From contig JAPVLO010000138.1 of NCBI GenBank assembly GCA_027257055.1, positions 7,316,001-7,380,000 of the forward strand: DNA of 64,000 bases, in the 5' to 3' direction. This document shows, piece after piece, positions 23,090 through 34,309 of the stretch. This DNA comes from Cephalopachus bancanus (taxonomy: Eukaryota; Chordata; Mammalia; Primates; Tarsiidae). The notes below the pieces were generated by a model. It ran no database searches. It saw only the letters and a program-made list of their open reading frames with translations, and was not told the DNA's origin. The translations under genes were made by a program, and so were the position numbers. Each line of letters opens with the position of its first letter. Within the stretch, counting starts at the first letter, position 1.

Positions 23090-24040
23090 CACATTCCTCT
23101 CCTATAGTTGTGAACTTTTCTTTTCTTTTTGACGTATAATTTAAATTGAAAGCAAACAAAAGCATTTTTATACTTTATTTTAAATGTTTGCAAATAAAAG
23201 TTTTTAATATGTTTTTGGTGGAGAGTTTTATCTTTTATTAGCTTCCAACATGTGAAATGATTCTGTATGTTATGAAATTATTAGTAATTTAAATAAATAC
23301 AAGATAATGCTCAAATGTCTTTTTCTTATTGTATTGAAAAAATAATAATAAACTTTATTTCTTACAGATCTTTGTATATTTTAGAACAATATAATACATT
23401 TGCTCTACAGGAGAATTTTATTATCTACTCTAATAAAATTTTAAAAGTTTATATTCAGAGTATAAATCCTTCAGAGATATTCTTCATTCTCACCCACATC
23501 TATTTGAACTTTTTAATGTCAACTTTTCCTGTTTGTTTTATTTTATATGTTTTCTTAGACATACTCTCTACATGTGATGAGAACTTTATTCTCTGTTTAA
23601 CCTGGAAAGAAAAATGTTCCTTTATGTAATAAATGAAATCTACTGTTAAGCTTTATTTGCTGTGATCTTGGCCATGGCTGAGACCTACCAGCTGACTGAT
23701 TGTCCAACTTGACTAATATATCATAGTTTAACTGTTAGAACACAGGGGCAGGAGAAATTATAAAATATCTATCTGTTTTTTCATATGGGGCTAGTTTATT
23801 TTAGTTTTTTGTTAGAAGACTTATTCTCCTCCTCCTTTTAACTTTTTATACAATTTAAAAGTGAATCTTTAAAACCAGAGGTTACTTATTAAGTAACAAT
23901 ATAAAATGATCCCTCAACAATAATTAATTATGTGTCCCCTTTAATTCTGCTCATTCTTGATGCAGGTGTTTAGCTTATTTTTCTTCCAAGACTCATCGTT
24001 TTGGGTGAGTAAGAATAAGTCGCATAGTCATGTTCAGTTA
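23090..24040. other. Unassigned AT-rich DNA
   Basis: No gene. The 104-codon open frame at 23315-23629 is very rich in Ile, Leu, Phe, Tyr and Asn, as expected from AT-rich sequence, and shows no known domain. Confidence 0.5.
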
Positions 24041-24048
24041 CAGAGACT

Positions 24049-24235
24049 ACTTATTATTTTTTCTTTATTTTTTGGAGTAGTTTATTTACTTATTATATTT
24101 TCTTTACGTTTTGGATAAATAAAAAAACAAGTAAATAAATCGTTTATTTACTTATATTGTCTTTATTTTTGGAGTAAATAGTTTATTTACTTATTGCATT
24201 TTCTTTAATTTTTTGGAGTAAATTTTTTTTTTCAA
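24049..24235. repeat. ~40-bp tandem repeat with internal hairpin
   Basis: Four degenerate units share TTATT..TTTCTTTA.TTTTTGGAGTA..GTTTATTTAC. Unit 2 is longer because it contains AAGTAAATAAA-TCG-TTTATTTACTT (24129-24153), a perfect 11-bp inverted repeat with a 3-nt loop formed from the unit's own end. Confidence 0.8.
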
Positions 24236-24319
24236 TTTTTCATCTACTTCCTGTTTATATTAAATCAACTCATCTAACACACACAAAAAAAAAATTACAA
24301 AAGAAGGTTGGCATAGCCT

Positions 24320-25289
24320 ACAATACCACTATACTAACATATCTGCAATGAACATTTTGGGAACAAACCTTTAATGTATTTTTTTATGTATGTGAGCATG
24401 TTTATTTGCATGACTGTGTGTTTAAATATTTAAATCTGAGGCAACTCTGCTTTTAATTTTTAGTAATAGTTATACACTTACATACATTTTTGTACTTTAA
24501 AAAATGGAATTTTTATTTTTACATGTTGGCATTATGCAGCCATTAGTGATTGCATAATGTTTCACTAAGAGGATGAATCAAAATTTATTCAAGCATCTGT
24601 CAATGATTAGGCATTCAATATGCTTCCAGATTTTGCCTTTCTTAATAATGTGGCAAAAATTATTGTTTTGTATATATTCTTATATTTTGGTAAGTATGAA
24701 TCCATGAAATACAATTCATGAGTGGGTTTTTTGGGTAAAAAATATAAGCATTTATAATTTATTATCTACTGAGAAGCTGTTTTCTATAATGACTCAAAAT
24801 TTATATTCCCACTAATGACGTATGTGTTATTCATTTTTATCATTCTATTCAACATTAAGTAATTCAATTTTATGTATTCATTTTTGCATTTAGTTATACA
24901 TTTATTTATCATCTGACCAATCTGCTAAGTGATATATAATGTCTAATTGTTTCCTTAATATGTACTATTGCGATTATTTGGTGAATTGGGGCATTTATTA
25001 ACATATTTGCTGACCATTTTGGTCTTCTCTTTATTGAAATTCTGATTTGCATATTTGCCCACTTTTCTACTGTTTATTATCATTTCCTAATTAATATTCA
25101 AGAATTTGTTGTAAAGCATAGCTATTATCTCCTTATCTTCATAGTCTCTGAAGATATTTGACTTTACATGACTTGACTTTGTGGTATATATTTGTACATA
25201 ATTTTCATCTTTGTCAAATTTATCTTTCTGACATATGTATTAGTTGAAATTTCATGTTCATCACTAATATAAAATTTTGTTGTTTATTT
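24320..25289 (-). mobile_element. Old L1 (L1M-type) fragment, antisense
   Basis: On the + strand the order CAATGAACATTTTGGG, TTTATATTCCCACTAATG, CTGACCAATCTGCTAAGTGATA, TTTGCATATTTGCCCACTTTTCTACTG follows the antisense of the ORF2 end of ancient mammalian L1. It is much more diverged than the younger L1s of this window. Confidence 0.6.
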
Positions 25290-25612
25290 TATACTTATAT
25301 ATTTGTTTTTGTTTTTGTTTTTGAGTTGGAGTCTCACTCTGTCGCCTTGACTGGAGTGCAGTGGCTGCTCCCGGCCACAGCAGCCTCGACCTGCTGGGTT
25401 CTGGCGATCCTTCCGCCTCAGCCTTCCGAGTAGCCGGAATTACAGGCGCGCGCTACCACGCCCAGCTGATTTTTTTGATTTATTATAGAGATGAGGTCTT
25501 GCTGCCCAGGCGAGTCTCGAACCCACGGGCTCAGACAATCCACTCACCTCAGTTTCCCAAAGGTGCGGGATTACAGGCTGAGCCACTGAACCTGGCTTAT
25601 ACTTATACATTT
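25290..25612 (-). mobile_element. Alu, tarsier-type, with 15-bp TSD
   Basis: Dimer at 25305-25597 with a (GTTTTT)n tail on the + strand, flanked by TATACTTATAYATTT (25290-25304 and 25598-25612, one mismatch). Confidence 0.95.
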
Positions 25613-25747
25613 AATTAAATTTAAAAACAAACTATCTGAAATTTAAATCTTATTTGTGGCTTATTATAGAGGGGAGGGTTTTTGTCAGTTTATAACCAGT
25701 TATTATGGCCTCGTTTATTTTATTTTATTTTTTAAAATATCTTATTT

Positions 25748-26031
25748 AGCCGGGCTCGGTGGCTCAGCCTGTAATCCCGCGCCTTTGGGAGGCTGAGGTG
25801 AGTGGATTGCCTGACCCCGCGGGTTCGAGACCCGCCTGGGCAGCGAGACCTCATCTCTACAATCAATCAAAAAATCAGCCGGGCGTGGTAGTGCATGCCT
25901 GTTAATTCTGGCTACTTGAAAGGCTGAGACAGAAGGATTGCTACAGCCCAGCAGGCGAGACTGTGGTGGCCGGAAGCGGCCACTGCACTCCAGTCTGGGC
26001 TACCGAGTGAGACTCCAACTCAAAAAAAAGC
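25748..26031 (+). mobile_element. Alu, tarsier-type, possible 5' extension
   Basis: Full dimer with short tail ending AAAAAAAAGC. It carries the B-box stem at 25819-25835. No duplication directly flanks the Alu, but a perfect 13-bp repeat AAAAACAAACTAT occurs at 25623-25635 and at 26032-26044, directly after the tail, so the inserted unit may include 112 bp upstream of the Alu. Confidence 0.92.
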
Positions 26032-26044
26032 AAAAACAAACTAT

Positions 26045-27003
26045 ATATATATATAATTTTATTTTGAAATCGTGGGGTACAGTTCAGGGTTAGGTATACA
26101 AATATTCATTGTGCAGGCACCCTTGTTGATGAGGTGTGCCCCCCCTTCCCCAGGCAGATTTCCTTTACTGTCAATCCCATCTTCCCACTCGCCCTCCCTC
26201 CCGCAGTTTCCCACTACTGTCATTCCTTTTCCTATAGTATTATGGTAATTGTGCAAGGTCCGCTTGTGAGTGACAACATGTGATACTCAGTTCTTTGCTT
26301 CTATGGAAGATCACTCAGTACGATAGACTCTAATTCCATCCAGTTTGCTCAAAGTTCATGATTTTGTCCTTCTTTATGGCTGCATAATGTTCCATTGTGT
26401 ATATGTACCACATTTTAAAAAATACAGTTCTCTTTTTATGGGCAGCATGGTTGGTTCCATGTTCTTGCTATTGTGAACAATGTTGTGGCAAACATACGTT
26501 TGCAGGTATCTTTTTTGTAGAGTGATTTGAGTTCTTCCAAGTATATTCCCAGTAAGCAGATTGCGGGGTCATATGGAGGGTAGATTTTTAAAACTTTTAG
26601 GAATCACTACAGTTTTCCACAAAGGTTGTACCAGCTCACACTCCCATCAGCAGTGGAGAAATGTTCCCTTTTCGCCACATCCTCTCCCGTATCTGTTATT
26701 TTTTGAGTTATTGATGTTGGCCATTCTTACTGGAGTTAGGTGGTATCTCAGTGTAGCTTTAATTTGCATCACCTTGGTGACTAGTGAGGCTAAATATTTT
26801 TTCATATATCTCTTGGCTGCTCATACATCTTTTTTTGAGAACTGTCTATTCATTTCTTTTGACTACTTTGTAATGGGAATGTGTGTTTTTTTTCTTTTCA
26901 GCACATTTGAGTACCTTGTAGGTCCTAGATGTTAGGCCTTTAAAACCAAAGAAACCATCAAAAGAGCAGAGAGGCAGCCCACAGTCTAGGAAAAAATATT
27001 GGC
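26045..27003 (-). mobile_element. L1 3' fragment with 5' inversion
   Basis: From 26050 to about 26940 the minus strand carries the L1 3' UTR and the end of ORF2, corresponding to about 13720-14600 of the full-length copy. At 26941 the sequence switches strand: 26941-27003 (AAAACCAAAGAAACCATC..) is ORF2 in sense orientation on the + strand, corresponding to about 14640-14700. This head-to-head arrangement is the hallmark of twin priming. The 3' UTR has two G-rich units. A target-site duplication was not found. Confidence 0.87.
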
Positions 27004-27155
27004 CTCATTTATCAACTAAATCCATTTTCCCTTCTCAATTGAAATGCTTCCAGAGACACATATCAGGTTCCTATTTATAATCAGATCAAATACTGAAATA
27101 TTTGCTATATCCTTAATTTATTTTTCTCTCAATAAGGCAATACCATCTTGCTTTG

Positions 27156-27481
27156 ATTAGAATATATATATATATATATTTTTTTTTTAGTTGAAGTCTT
27201 ACCCTGTCTCCCAGGTTGGAGTTCAGTAGTATGCTCATGGCCACTGCAGCCTTGAACTGCCAGGCTCATACGATCCTTCCACCTCAGCCTTCCAAGTAGC
27301 TGGAATTACAGGCACATGCCACCACACTTGGCTAATTTTTAAAAATTTATTATAGAGATGAGGTCTTGCCAAGGTGCCAGGCTGGTCCCAAACCCCTGAG
27401 CTCAGACAGTCCTCTGGTCTCTGCCTCCCAAAGTGCTGGGATTACAGGTGTGAGTCACCATGCCTGGCAATTAGGATATAT
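27156..27481 (-). mobile_element. Older AluJ-like element
   Basis: An Alu dimer lacking the tarsier-type changes: it has AAAGTGCTGGGATTACAGGTGTGAG and AACCCCTGAGCTCA. Flanked by ATTAGRATATAT (27156-27167, 27470-27481). It represents an earlier wave of Alu insertion shared in type with other haplorrhines. Confidence 0.85.
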
Positions 27482-27579
27482 TTGGCGTAATATATATTAT
27501 CTGGTAAGCTTCACACTCTTCAACTTTTTAATTAAGTTATGAGATATTATTATATATTTCTACTTCCATACAAAATGTG

Positions 27580-28199
27580 ACATTGAAAGAGGAGATAGTC
27601 AGAAGCTGGCTAGACACATAGACAGGGAGGGTTTCAAGGAGAAACAACATCTGCAAGAATACCCCTGCACCACCCTGTTATATAACTAGCAATTGAAAGT
27701 TTGGTCAATGTTGCTGAGAACATCCTCTTAAGTCAAGATGTTTTGTTCAAAGGGACTTTTTGCCATTTGAGCACAGGCACAATAGCTTAGCTAAGTGTCC
27801 TAACTTATCCTCCCCTTATTATAATATCATTAGCATGACATTAACATTGAAGTTTTACCCTCCCCCAGTGGGCTTTTCTGTGGTATTTATGTGTAATAAT
27901 CAAGATGGAGTAACTTTGGACAAGGAGCACATGTGCAGTAAAAGGCTGGGATCAGGAAACAGCTTAGGAGGGCGAGAGGTGGGTAAGATGCAAAATGAGA
28001 AAAATGTCCCTAGAAAGGAGAGAGAAAAATCCAGCACACTTCCCCACTGCTGGTAACCCATTTAAGGCTCCCTCCCTTTTTGAGAGCTTTCTGTTCCTTT
28101 CATTATCCTGTGGTGTCTACGTTTCTTAATTTTCTTGGTCATGAGACAAGAACTCAGGATCTAAGTTGACGGTGCAGTTGAAAATTCCTGCAACAACAT
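27580..28199 (+). mobile_element. Solo LTR, class I endogenous retrovirus
   Basis: A 612-bp unit starts TGAAAGAGGAGATAG (27584) and ends CCTGCAACA (28195), so TG...CA. It is flanked by a perfect 4-bp duplication ACAT (27580-27583, 28196-28199), the size typical of gammaretrovirus-like (class I) proviruses. The 3' part (TTTCTTAATTTTCTTGGTC, ATGAGACAAGAACTCAGGA) resembles U5 of class I mammalian LTRs. A canonical AATAAA is not where one would expect it (about 28085-28110), so it may have been lost. No internal retroviral sequence remains. Confidence 0.78.
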
Positions 28200-28263
28200 T
28201 TTATTCAAATGTAAGAGAAGTCTTTATTGTGTTTTTTGGTTCAAGTAGAATATAAATATTATG

Positions 28264-28601
28264 TGCAATACAATTTTTTTAGTTTATTTTTTATTTTTAT
28301 TATTTATTTATTTTGAGTTGGAGTCTCACTCTGATGCCCAGACTGGAGTGCAGTGGCCGCTTCTGGCCACCGCAGCCTCGACCTGCTGGGCTCCGGCAAT
28401 CCTTCCGCCTCAGCATTCCGAGTAGCCGGAATTACAGGCGTGCGCTACCACACCCGGCTGATTTTTTGATTTATTGTAGAGATGATGTCTTGCTGCTCAG
28501 GCGGGTCTCGAACCCGCGGGCTCAGGCAATCCACTCACCTCAGCCTCCCAAAGGCGCGGGATTACAGGCTGAGCCACCGAGCCCGGCTGCAATACAATTT
28601 T
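28264..28601 (-). mobile_element. Alu, tarsier-type, with 14-bp TSD
   Basis: Dimer at 28278-28587, flanked by perfect TGCAATACAATTTT (28264-28277, 28588-28601). Close to consensus; the tail is mixed T/A. Confidence 0.96.
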
Positions 28602-29780
28602 ATTATCTTTCTATCTAAGGATATTTGCAGCCCTCAGATTGTCTAGACTTTCTGTCCAGAACTTCCAAATAAGCTACAGATACTAGTGAAGTTCTTAGAG
28701 TTTATACTTCCAAATTCTCTTCATATCAGGACAGCTCTTGAAGGTATCCAAGGTCATGGGTCAGCTAAGTCCTGTTCAATGGTAATCACCAGGTTTCAAA
28801 TACTACATCAGAAATTTCCCCAAGTTGCAAAAAACTGTTCCTCAGAAAACTGTGGGTCTGAAATGTGATGATGAATGATTCACTAATGGCAAAATAAAAA
28901 TCATTTCATGTGTCTATGAATATATAGGTCGGCATCTAAATGGAGAATTTTGAATGCTTGCAGTAAGTCGATAAGCACTTCACTGCTAACTTAATTTAGA
29001 ATTTCCAAAAGAAAGGGGAAATACTTTATGGACATTATACTAAAATTATTTTGTGAGTAGACTAACAGTTGATTACCGAGACCTCATTTGTGATTTCTGC
29101 TATATAACCACATACTTTAATCAAATATTTGTTAGATCATTGGAGCAAACACAGATCAGGATTGACAAAAAAAAATCTGTATATTTCCTTTAATGTCCTT
29201 ATTTCTCCCCTGGATAAAGAATTGGATTAGGTAGCCCTCAAGTAATTTTTTATACTTTGATCATCTATTTTCATAAAAATGTTCCCTCGATTCTGTAGGC
29301 CTAATATATAAAGTTACTGACAAGGTTTAAACAATTTTACTTTTTCATTTCCTCTCTAAAAAAACTGGTAAAAAATTTTAAAACCTGGCAAGGCTTGTGA
29401 AAAGTCTCTGTTCTAATCAAATTCAGAATTTTTTCATTGTTATAATTCATATTTTGTAATATATCAGGTTTTCTGTCCCAGAAAAAAATTTAATCAACTG
29501 GCTTTTAAAATCATCTGGAATTTTTTTTTTTTTTATGAAGAAGGTACATTTTTTAGATTAGTGAATGTTGCGTTTAATTATGGTTTAAGGATCCATCAAA
29601 AAAGAATTTCTGAGATGTAAATTTTAAAGCCATAATTATATAAGAACAAAAAAGAGTCCATTTGTGAGAGATTGGGCTCCGAAGTTAGACTGAATTTTGG
29701 TCCATGTTTCTCAGATTATAAGCCATTTGGCTTTTGGGGAAATTAATCATTCTTTGTACCTTTAGTTTTTACATACCAAA
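28602..29780. other. Unassigned intergenic DNA
   Basis: No gene or recognised repeat; AT-rich with several A or T homopolymers. Confidence 0.5.
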
Positions 29781-29784
29781 CTCA

Positions 29785-31045
29785 GAAACTGAATTTCTCA
29801 TATATTGCTGTATGTGAAACGGTATAGTCACTTTGAAAATTCTTTGGTAGTTTGTTAAAAAACTAAACATATACTTACCATATGACCCAGCAATTGATCA
29901 CTGCACATTTATCTCAGAGAAATGAAAACTTATATCTTCATAAAAATTTGTACACAACTTTTCAGAGCAATATTCTTTGTAATAGTCAAAACCTGGAAAC
30001 AATCAAAATATCTCTAAAGAGGGTAATGGTGAAACAATTTGTTTTTGTGAAATACCATTACTGATCACCATCAGTACATTAAATACTGCTTAACAAACAA
30101 CAATAACAAAAAGAAACTAGATACACACAAAACTTGGACAGATTTCAAGAGCATTATGGTAAGTTAAAAAAAAAACCAACAATGTTAATAAGTCATTTAC
30201 TATATGATTCCATTTTTGGTTAACACTTGGACAACGCATGTTTGAACTGCATTGTGTGCTTGTATGCAGATTTCTTTCTGCTTCTACCACCTCTAAAACA
30301 ACAGGGCCAACCCCTTCTCTTCCTCCTTCTCAGCCTCTCAACATAAAGATGACAACGAGGAGGAAGACCTTTATGATGATCCACTTCCATTTAATGAATA
30401 CAAAATGTGTCTTCTCTTCCTGATGATTTTCTTAATAACATTTTCTTTTCTCTAGCTTACTTTATTGAAAGAATACAGTAGATAACATACAAAATATGTA
30501 TGAATCAACTGTTTACGTTGTCAGTAAGGCTTCCAGTCATCAGTAGGCTTCCAACAGTTAAGTTTTGAGGAAGAGTCAAAAGTTATATGCAAATTTTCAA
30601 CTGCGTGGGGAGGTCAGTGCCCCCTAAGCCCGATATTGTTCAAGAATCAACTGTATATATTTATATAACTTCTAAATGAAAAAAAAACATATAGAGAGAG
30701 ATGAAAAACTGAGTAATGGTGCAGGAGATAGGGATAGTGAGGGGGCAAAGGAGTAGATGTAACGATAAAGGGGAAACCTGGGGGAAGAGATTTGCAGTGA
30801 TAGAATAGCTCTGTATGTTGACTGAAGTGGTGCTTACATGAATCTGTATTTGTAACAAAGTGATGTAAGACTGTGAACACACGTTGTCTCAATGTCAGAT
30901 TCTTAAATTATTTTGATGTTACACTGTATCTATTTCATAGGTAGCCTCTGGGGGAAACCAGAGGAAAGGTGGACCAGACCTTCATACTGTCTTTGCAACT
31001 CCCTGTAAATCTATCATTACCTCAAAACAGAAAGTTAAAAAAAAA
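29785..31045 (+). mobile_element. Old L1 (L1M-type) 3' region, split by Tigger
   Basis: CATATGACCCAGCAATTGATC, CAGAGAAATGAAAACTTATA, GTCAAAACCTGGAAACAATC and TATATGATTCCATTTTTGG are the ORF2 end and 3' UTR start of old L1s in sense orientation. After the DNA transposon at about 30218-30655 the L1 3' UTR resumes and ends CTCAAAACAGAAAGTTAAAAAA at about 31045. Confidence 0.72.
30218..30655. mobile_element. Tigger-family (TcMar) DNA transposon, non-autonomous
   Basis: The start (CTTGGACAACGCATGTTTGAACTGC) and end (GATATTGTTCAAGAATCAACTGTA) are inverted relatives of CAGTTGACCCTTGAACAAC. The interior TCTCTAGCTTACTTTATTG, AGAATACAGTAGATAACATA and AAAGTTATATGCAAATTTTCAACTGCG matches a Tigger-type deletion derivative. 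It sits inside an old L1, flanked by TA-rich sequence. The exact subfamily is uncertain. Confidence 0.78.
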
Positions 31046-31293
31046 AAACAAGGCTAAAATAAATAAATAAATCAACACAGGTAAATTGCTTATAAAAATA
31101 TCACATGAGTGCTCAAAGTTATCGTTACTGTTTGTTTCATAACAACAATTTAGAATACTTAATTTGGGGTTGCATTGACAAACACATGTATTTCTTTTAA
31201 AAAAAATCCAATTCAGTTCCACACATTGTTACAGCCAAGTTTTATTCATTCATGTGATACATTTCAAATACAGAAAGAACAATTTAAGCTCTT

Positions 31294-31606
31294 AAGAATA
31301 TCAGATAGCCGGGCTCGGTGGCTCAGCCTGTAATCCCGCGCCTTTGGGAGGCTGAGGTGAGTGGATTGCCTGAGCCCGCGGGTTCGATACCCGCCTGGGC
31401 AGCGAGACCTCATCTCTACAATAGATAAAAAATCAGCCGGGCGTGGTAGCGCGCGCCTGTAATTCCGGCTACTCGGAAGGCTGAGGCGGAAGGATCGCCG
31501 GAGCCCAGCAGGTCGAGGCTGCGGTGGCCGGGAGCGGCCACTGCACTCCAGTCTGGGTGACAGAGTGAAACTCCAACTCAAAAAAAAAAAAAAAAGAATA
31601 TCAGAT
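31294..31606 (+). mobile_element. Alu, tarsier-type, near consensus, 13-bp TSD
   Basis: Dimer at 31307-31593 between perfect AAGAATATCAGAT repeats (31294-31306, 31594-31606). It carries the perfect right-arm stem GTGGCC-GGGAGC-GGCCAC at 31524-31541 and a pure A tail, and is among the youngest copies in the window. Confidence 0.97.
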
Positions 31607-31639
31607 TGAGGAAGTAGCTATGAGCTGTAATCGAAACAC

Positions 31640-32210
31640 AAAATTCCATCCTGACTTAACTGACTCTCCTGTAGTTCTCCACCTGTACCCACACTTCTGA
31701 AAATAGCTGCGGAAAATATAATCATGTTCACATGTCACACTTTAAAACCATGATACAAGCTTCAAATGAGCCTTCAATGATGCTTGTCAATCTGTTTAAT
31801 CCGTCTACCCTCTTCCTGTCTTAAACCATTACTCTATACTTTCCTTTCTCTTCAAACCTTTGTTGTTTCTCTCCATACTCAATCTGAACTTCTAAACTTC
31901 CAATTTTACTGAGAAAGTCAAAGCAATAAGAAAATAGCATAAAGGTTTCTATTTCTGTATTCCATTATCTTCTTGCGTCTGCATTCCTGTTTCTGAATTT
32001 GTTTCTGTTCAAATTAGACTGTTCACTGGTACCTAAAGGTAATCCCCTCCTACCTTAGAACTCATCACCTTTTTCAGTTTAACACATCATTCTAGGAATT
32101 CTGTTATTGTTACTATCTCATCACATTTTTCATGGACATGGTCTTAATTCTTCCTTCTTAAAAAAAATATCATATCTAGAACTTATCCCTCAATGATTCA
32201 CTATTTCTCT
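31640..32210 (+). mobile_element. Possible L2 fragment
   Basis: Pyrimidine-rich text such as CTTCAAATGAGCCTTCAATG and TCTTCAAACCTTTGTTGTTTCTC, with TTTTACTGAGAAAGTCAAAGCAATAAG, recalls L2 LINE sequence continuing at 33150-34250. Weak by eye. Confidence 0.35.
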
Positions 32211-32214
32211 AGCC

Positions 32215-32743
32215 CAGGAGTCCCCAATCCACTCCCCACCCCCACTACCATTTTGTGGCCTGTTAGGAACCAGGTCTCACAGCAGGAGGTGAGTAGCAGG
32301 AGAGAGGCTTCATGTGTGTTTGCAGTCCCTGTTGCTCGCATTACTGCCTGAGCTCTGCCTCCTGTCAGATCAACACTGAAAAGCCTGCTTCTGTTTCCAA
32401 CATCCAATCTTTGTGAAGCTGGGTGTTCTGCAGTGACAGCAACTAAAATGAAATTACTAAGACTGGACATAAGCAACACAAGTGTCACTGTCTCCCATCG
32501 ACCCCAGATGGGACCTTCTAGTTGCAAGAAAAAAGTTTGGGTCTCCCACTGATTCTGCATTATGGTGAGATCTATAGTTTCATTATATATTGCAATGTAA
32601 TAATAATAGAAATAAAATGCACAATAAATGTAATGTGCTTGAATCATCCCGAAACCTTCTTCCGCCGTCCCCCACCCCATCCATGAAAAAATCGTTTTCC
32701 ACGAAACCAGTCCCTGGTGCCAAAACTGTTGTGGACTATGCTG
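32215..32743 (+). mobile_element. MER1-type hAT DNA transposon
   Basis: Starts CAGGAGTCCCCAATCCACTC and GGCCTGTTAGGAACCAGG, TCTCACAGCAGGAGGTGAG, then TTACTGCCTGAGCTCTGCCTCCTGTCAGATCA, and ends with CATCCCGAAACC, CATGAAAAAATCGTTTTCCACGAAACC, AGTCCCTGGTGCCAAAA. This is the MER1 (hAT-Charlie) family, non-autonomous. The flanking 8-bp duplication is no longer visible. Confidence 0.9.
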
Positions 32744-32787
32744 TTGTCCCTTTGAAAGATCATTCCTTAAATTAGTTTTCTATACCT

Positions 32788-32952
32788 TTAATATTCAAAG
32801 AGTGGTCCTTGAAACAGCAAGATCAATACAATCCATGAAATTGTTCGAAATGCAAATCTTGAACCCAGATCAATTAAATTTGAATCTAAATGTTAACAAG
32901 ATGCTTGAGTGATTTTTATTCACCTTAAACATTGAGAAGCTCTGGTTTATGC
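32788..32952 (+). mobile_element. MER20-like hAT DNA transposon
   Basis: TTCAAAGAGTGGTCCTTGAAAC, GAAATGCAAATCTTGAACCCAGA, AACAAGATGCTTGAGTGATTTT, ACATTGAGAAGCTCTGG follow the MER20 order (GTGTGGTCC, GAAATGCAAATTCTC, AACAAG, GTGATTCT, TTGAGAACCACTG). MER20 elements are known in placental mammals as occasional regulatory sequences; nothing here shows that use. Confidence 0.75.
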
Positions 32953-33149
32953 ATGTCTCCAGTCTCACTTTCCTTATCTCTCTTAAATCTTTCCAAATAA
33001 GATTTCACTCCCAGAATTCCATGGAGATTGTCCATAATGTCACCAATAACCTCCTCATTGATAATCTAATAACCAATTCTCAATTATCGTCTTACTTTAA
33101 GTACCAACATTTGAGAAAATGGGTCACTTTTCCTCCTTGAAATTCTTTC

Positions 33150-34250
33150 TTCACTTGGCTTCTCCTACAGAGTCTTCTTAATGGTATTCTCCCTTGTTAA
33201 TCTTCCTTTTCTTCCAAACCCATAAAAGCGGTCAGACCTTAGATATTTTCTCTTCTCTTTTACACTCATTTCCTTACAAATAACATAAGTTAAATTTCAC
33301 TACAGTCCAATAGCTCTCAGCTGTCAAATCCTGACTCTGTGTATGTTCCCTGGTTCTTTAGACTCAACACATGCAAACACATCCACTGCTCCTACACTTG
33401 GATGTCTAACTAGGCATTTCTTGCGTAATATGTTTAACTTTTGTCATGATATTCCTCCCTAAAACTGTTTCCTCTTCAGTCTTCCCATTTTCAGTAACAG
33501 CTCCATCTTCCAATTATTCAAGAAAAACATCTTTAAATCATGGTTGTTTCTCACTCCTATATTCACCAGCTTATCAGTCAAGCTATCATATTGGCTCAAT
33601 CTTCAAAAAATATCCAGAATTCAATTGCTGTCATCGGTTTCACCACTATCACCATAATCAGATCTCTTGCTTGGATCACAATACACAATCATCTCCTCTT
33701 CCTTCTCCCTATTTCATTGATCTCTTCTTAAAATTTATTCTTAACATAGCTTCCAAAGCGTTTCTTTCAAAATGAAGTTTGGACCCTAAACCCCCCAAAG
33801 AACTGCCACTCCATTCCAAGAAGTAGCGATGAAGAGCATGGTCTCCAGAGCACAAGGTGGTCTGGCCATTGTTGGATCTTTGGCCTTGTTTCACACAACA
33901 TACCATTTTGCTCTTTCCACTCTTGTCACACTGACCTCGTTTCTGCTCTTCAGACAGGACAGTCATTCTTCCATTTTTAGACCTTTGGATCAGCTGTACT
34001 GTTGACCTGGAATTCTCTTTCCTCAAATATAATCCTGGTCTTTTACCTGCTTCACGTCCTAAATGTTGACTTTTCAATGAGACAGCACTCATCGTCCTCC
34101 TCAGGCTAATCCCTTTCTTTGCCTGGTTTTAAAATTCTTCATGTGACTTATAAATTGTTACTATACCATATAATAAGAACTTTTTTTCTCATTTACCACC
34201 TTTCTACTCCTCTATATTGAATGCATGTTTTTATTTCTATGTTACTTCTC
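33150..34250 (+). mobile_element. Probable L2 LINE fragment
   Basis: A diverged translation-like run (TCATGGTTGTTTCTCACTCC, TTCAAAAAATATCCAGAATTC, CCACTATCACCA, then CTTGTCACACTGACCTCG, TTGACCTGGAATTCTCTTTCC) tracks the 3' part of L2 ORF2 (CTCTCTCCC, AAAATATCTCG, CCACTGCCACC, CACTGGCCTC, TGGAATGCTCTTCC). Ancient mammalian LINE; its open frames (33446-33775) are not a gene. Confidence 0.55.
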
Positions 34251-34309
34251 TAACATTAAGCCTGAAAACTAATAATGGTTAAATTATTTATTGGATTAAT
34301 TATTTACTA

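Noticed and set aside
27760..28056. 98-codon open frame
   Set aside because: It lies inside the solo LTR; position and composition give no support for a gene.
30238..30423. 61-codon open frame
   Set aside because: It falls inside the Tigger-type transposon and an old L1 and is not conserved coding sequence.
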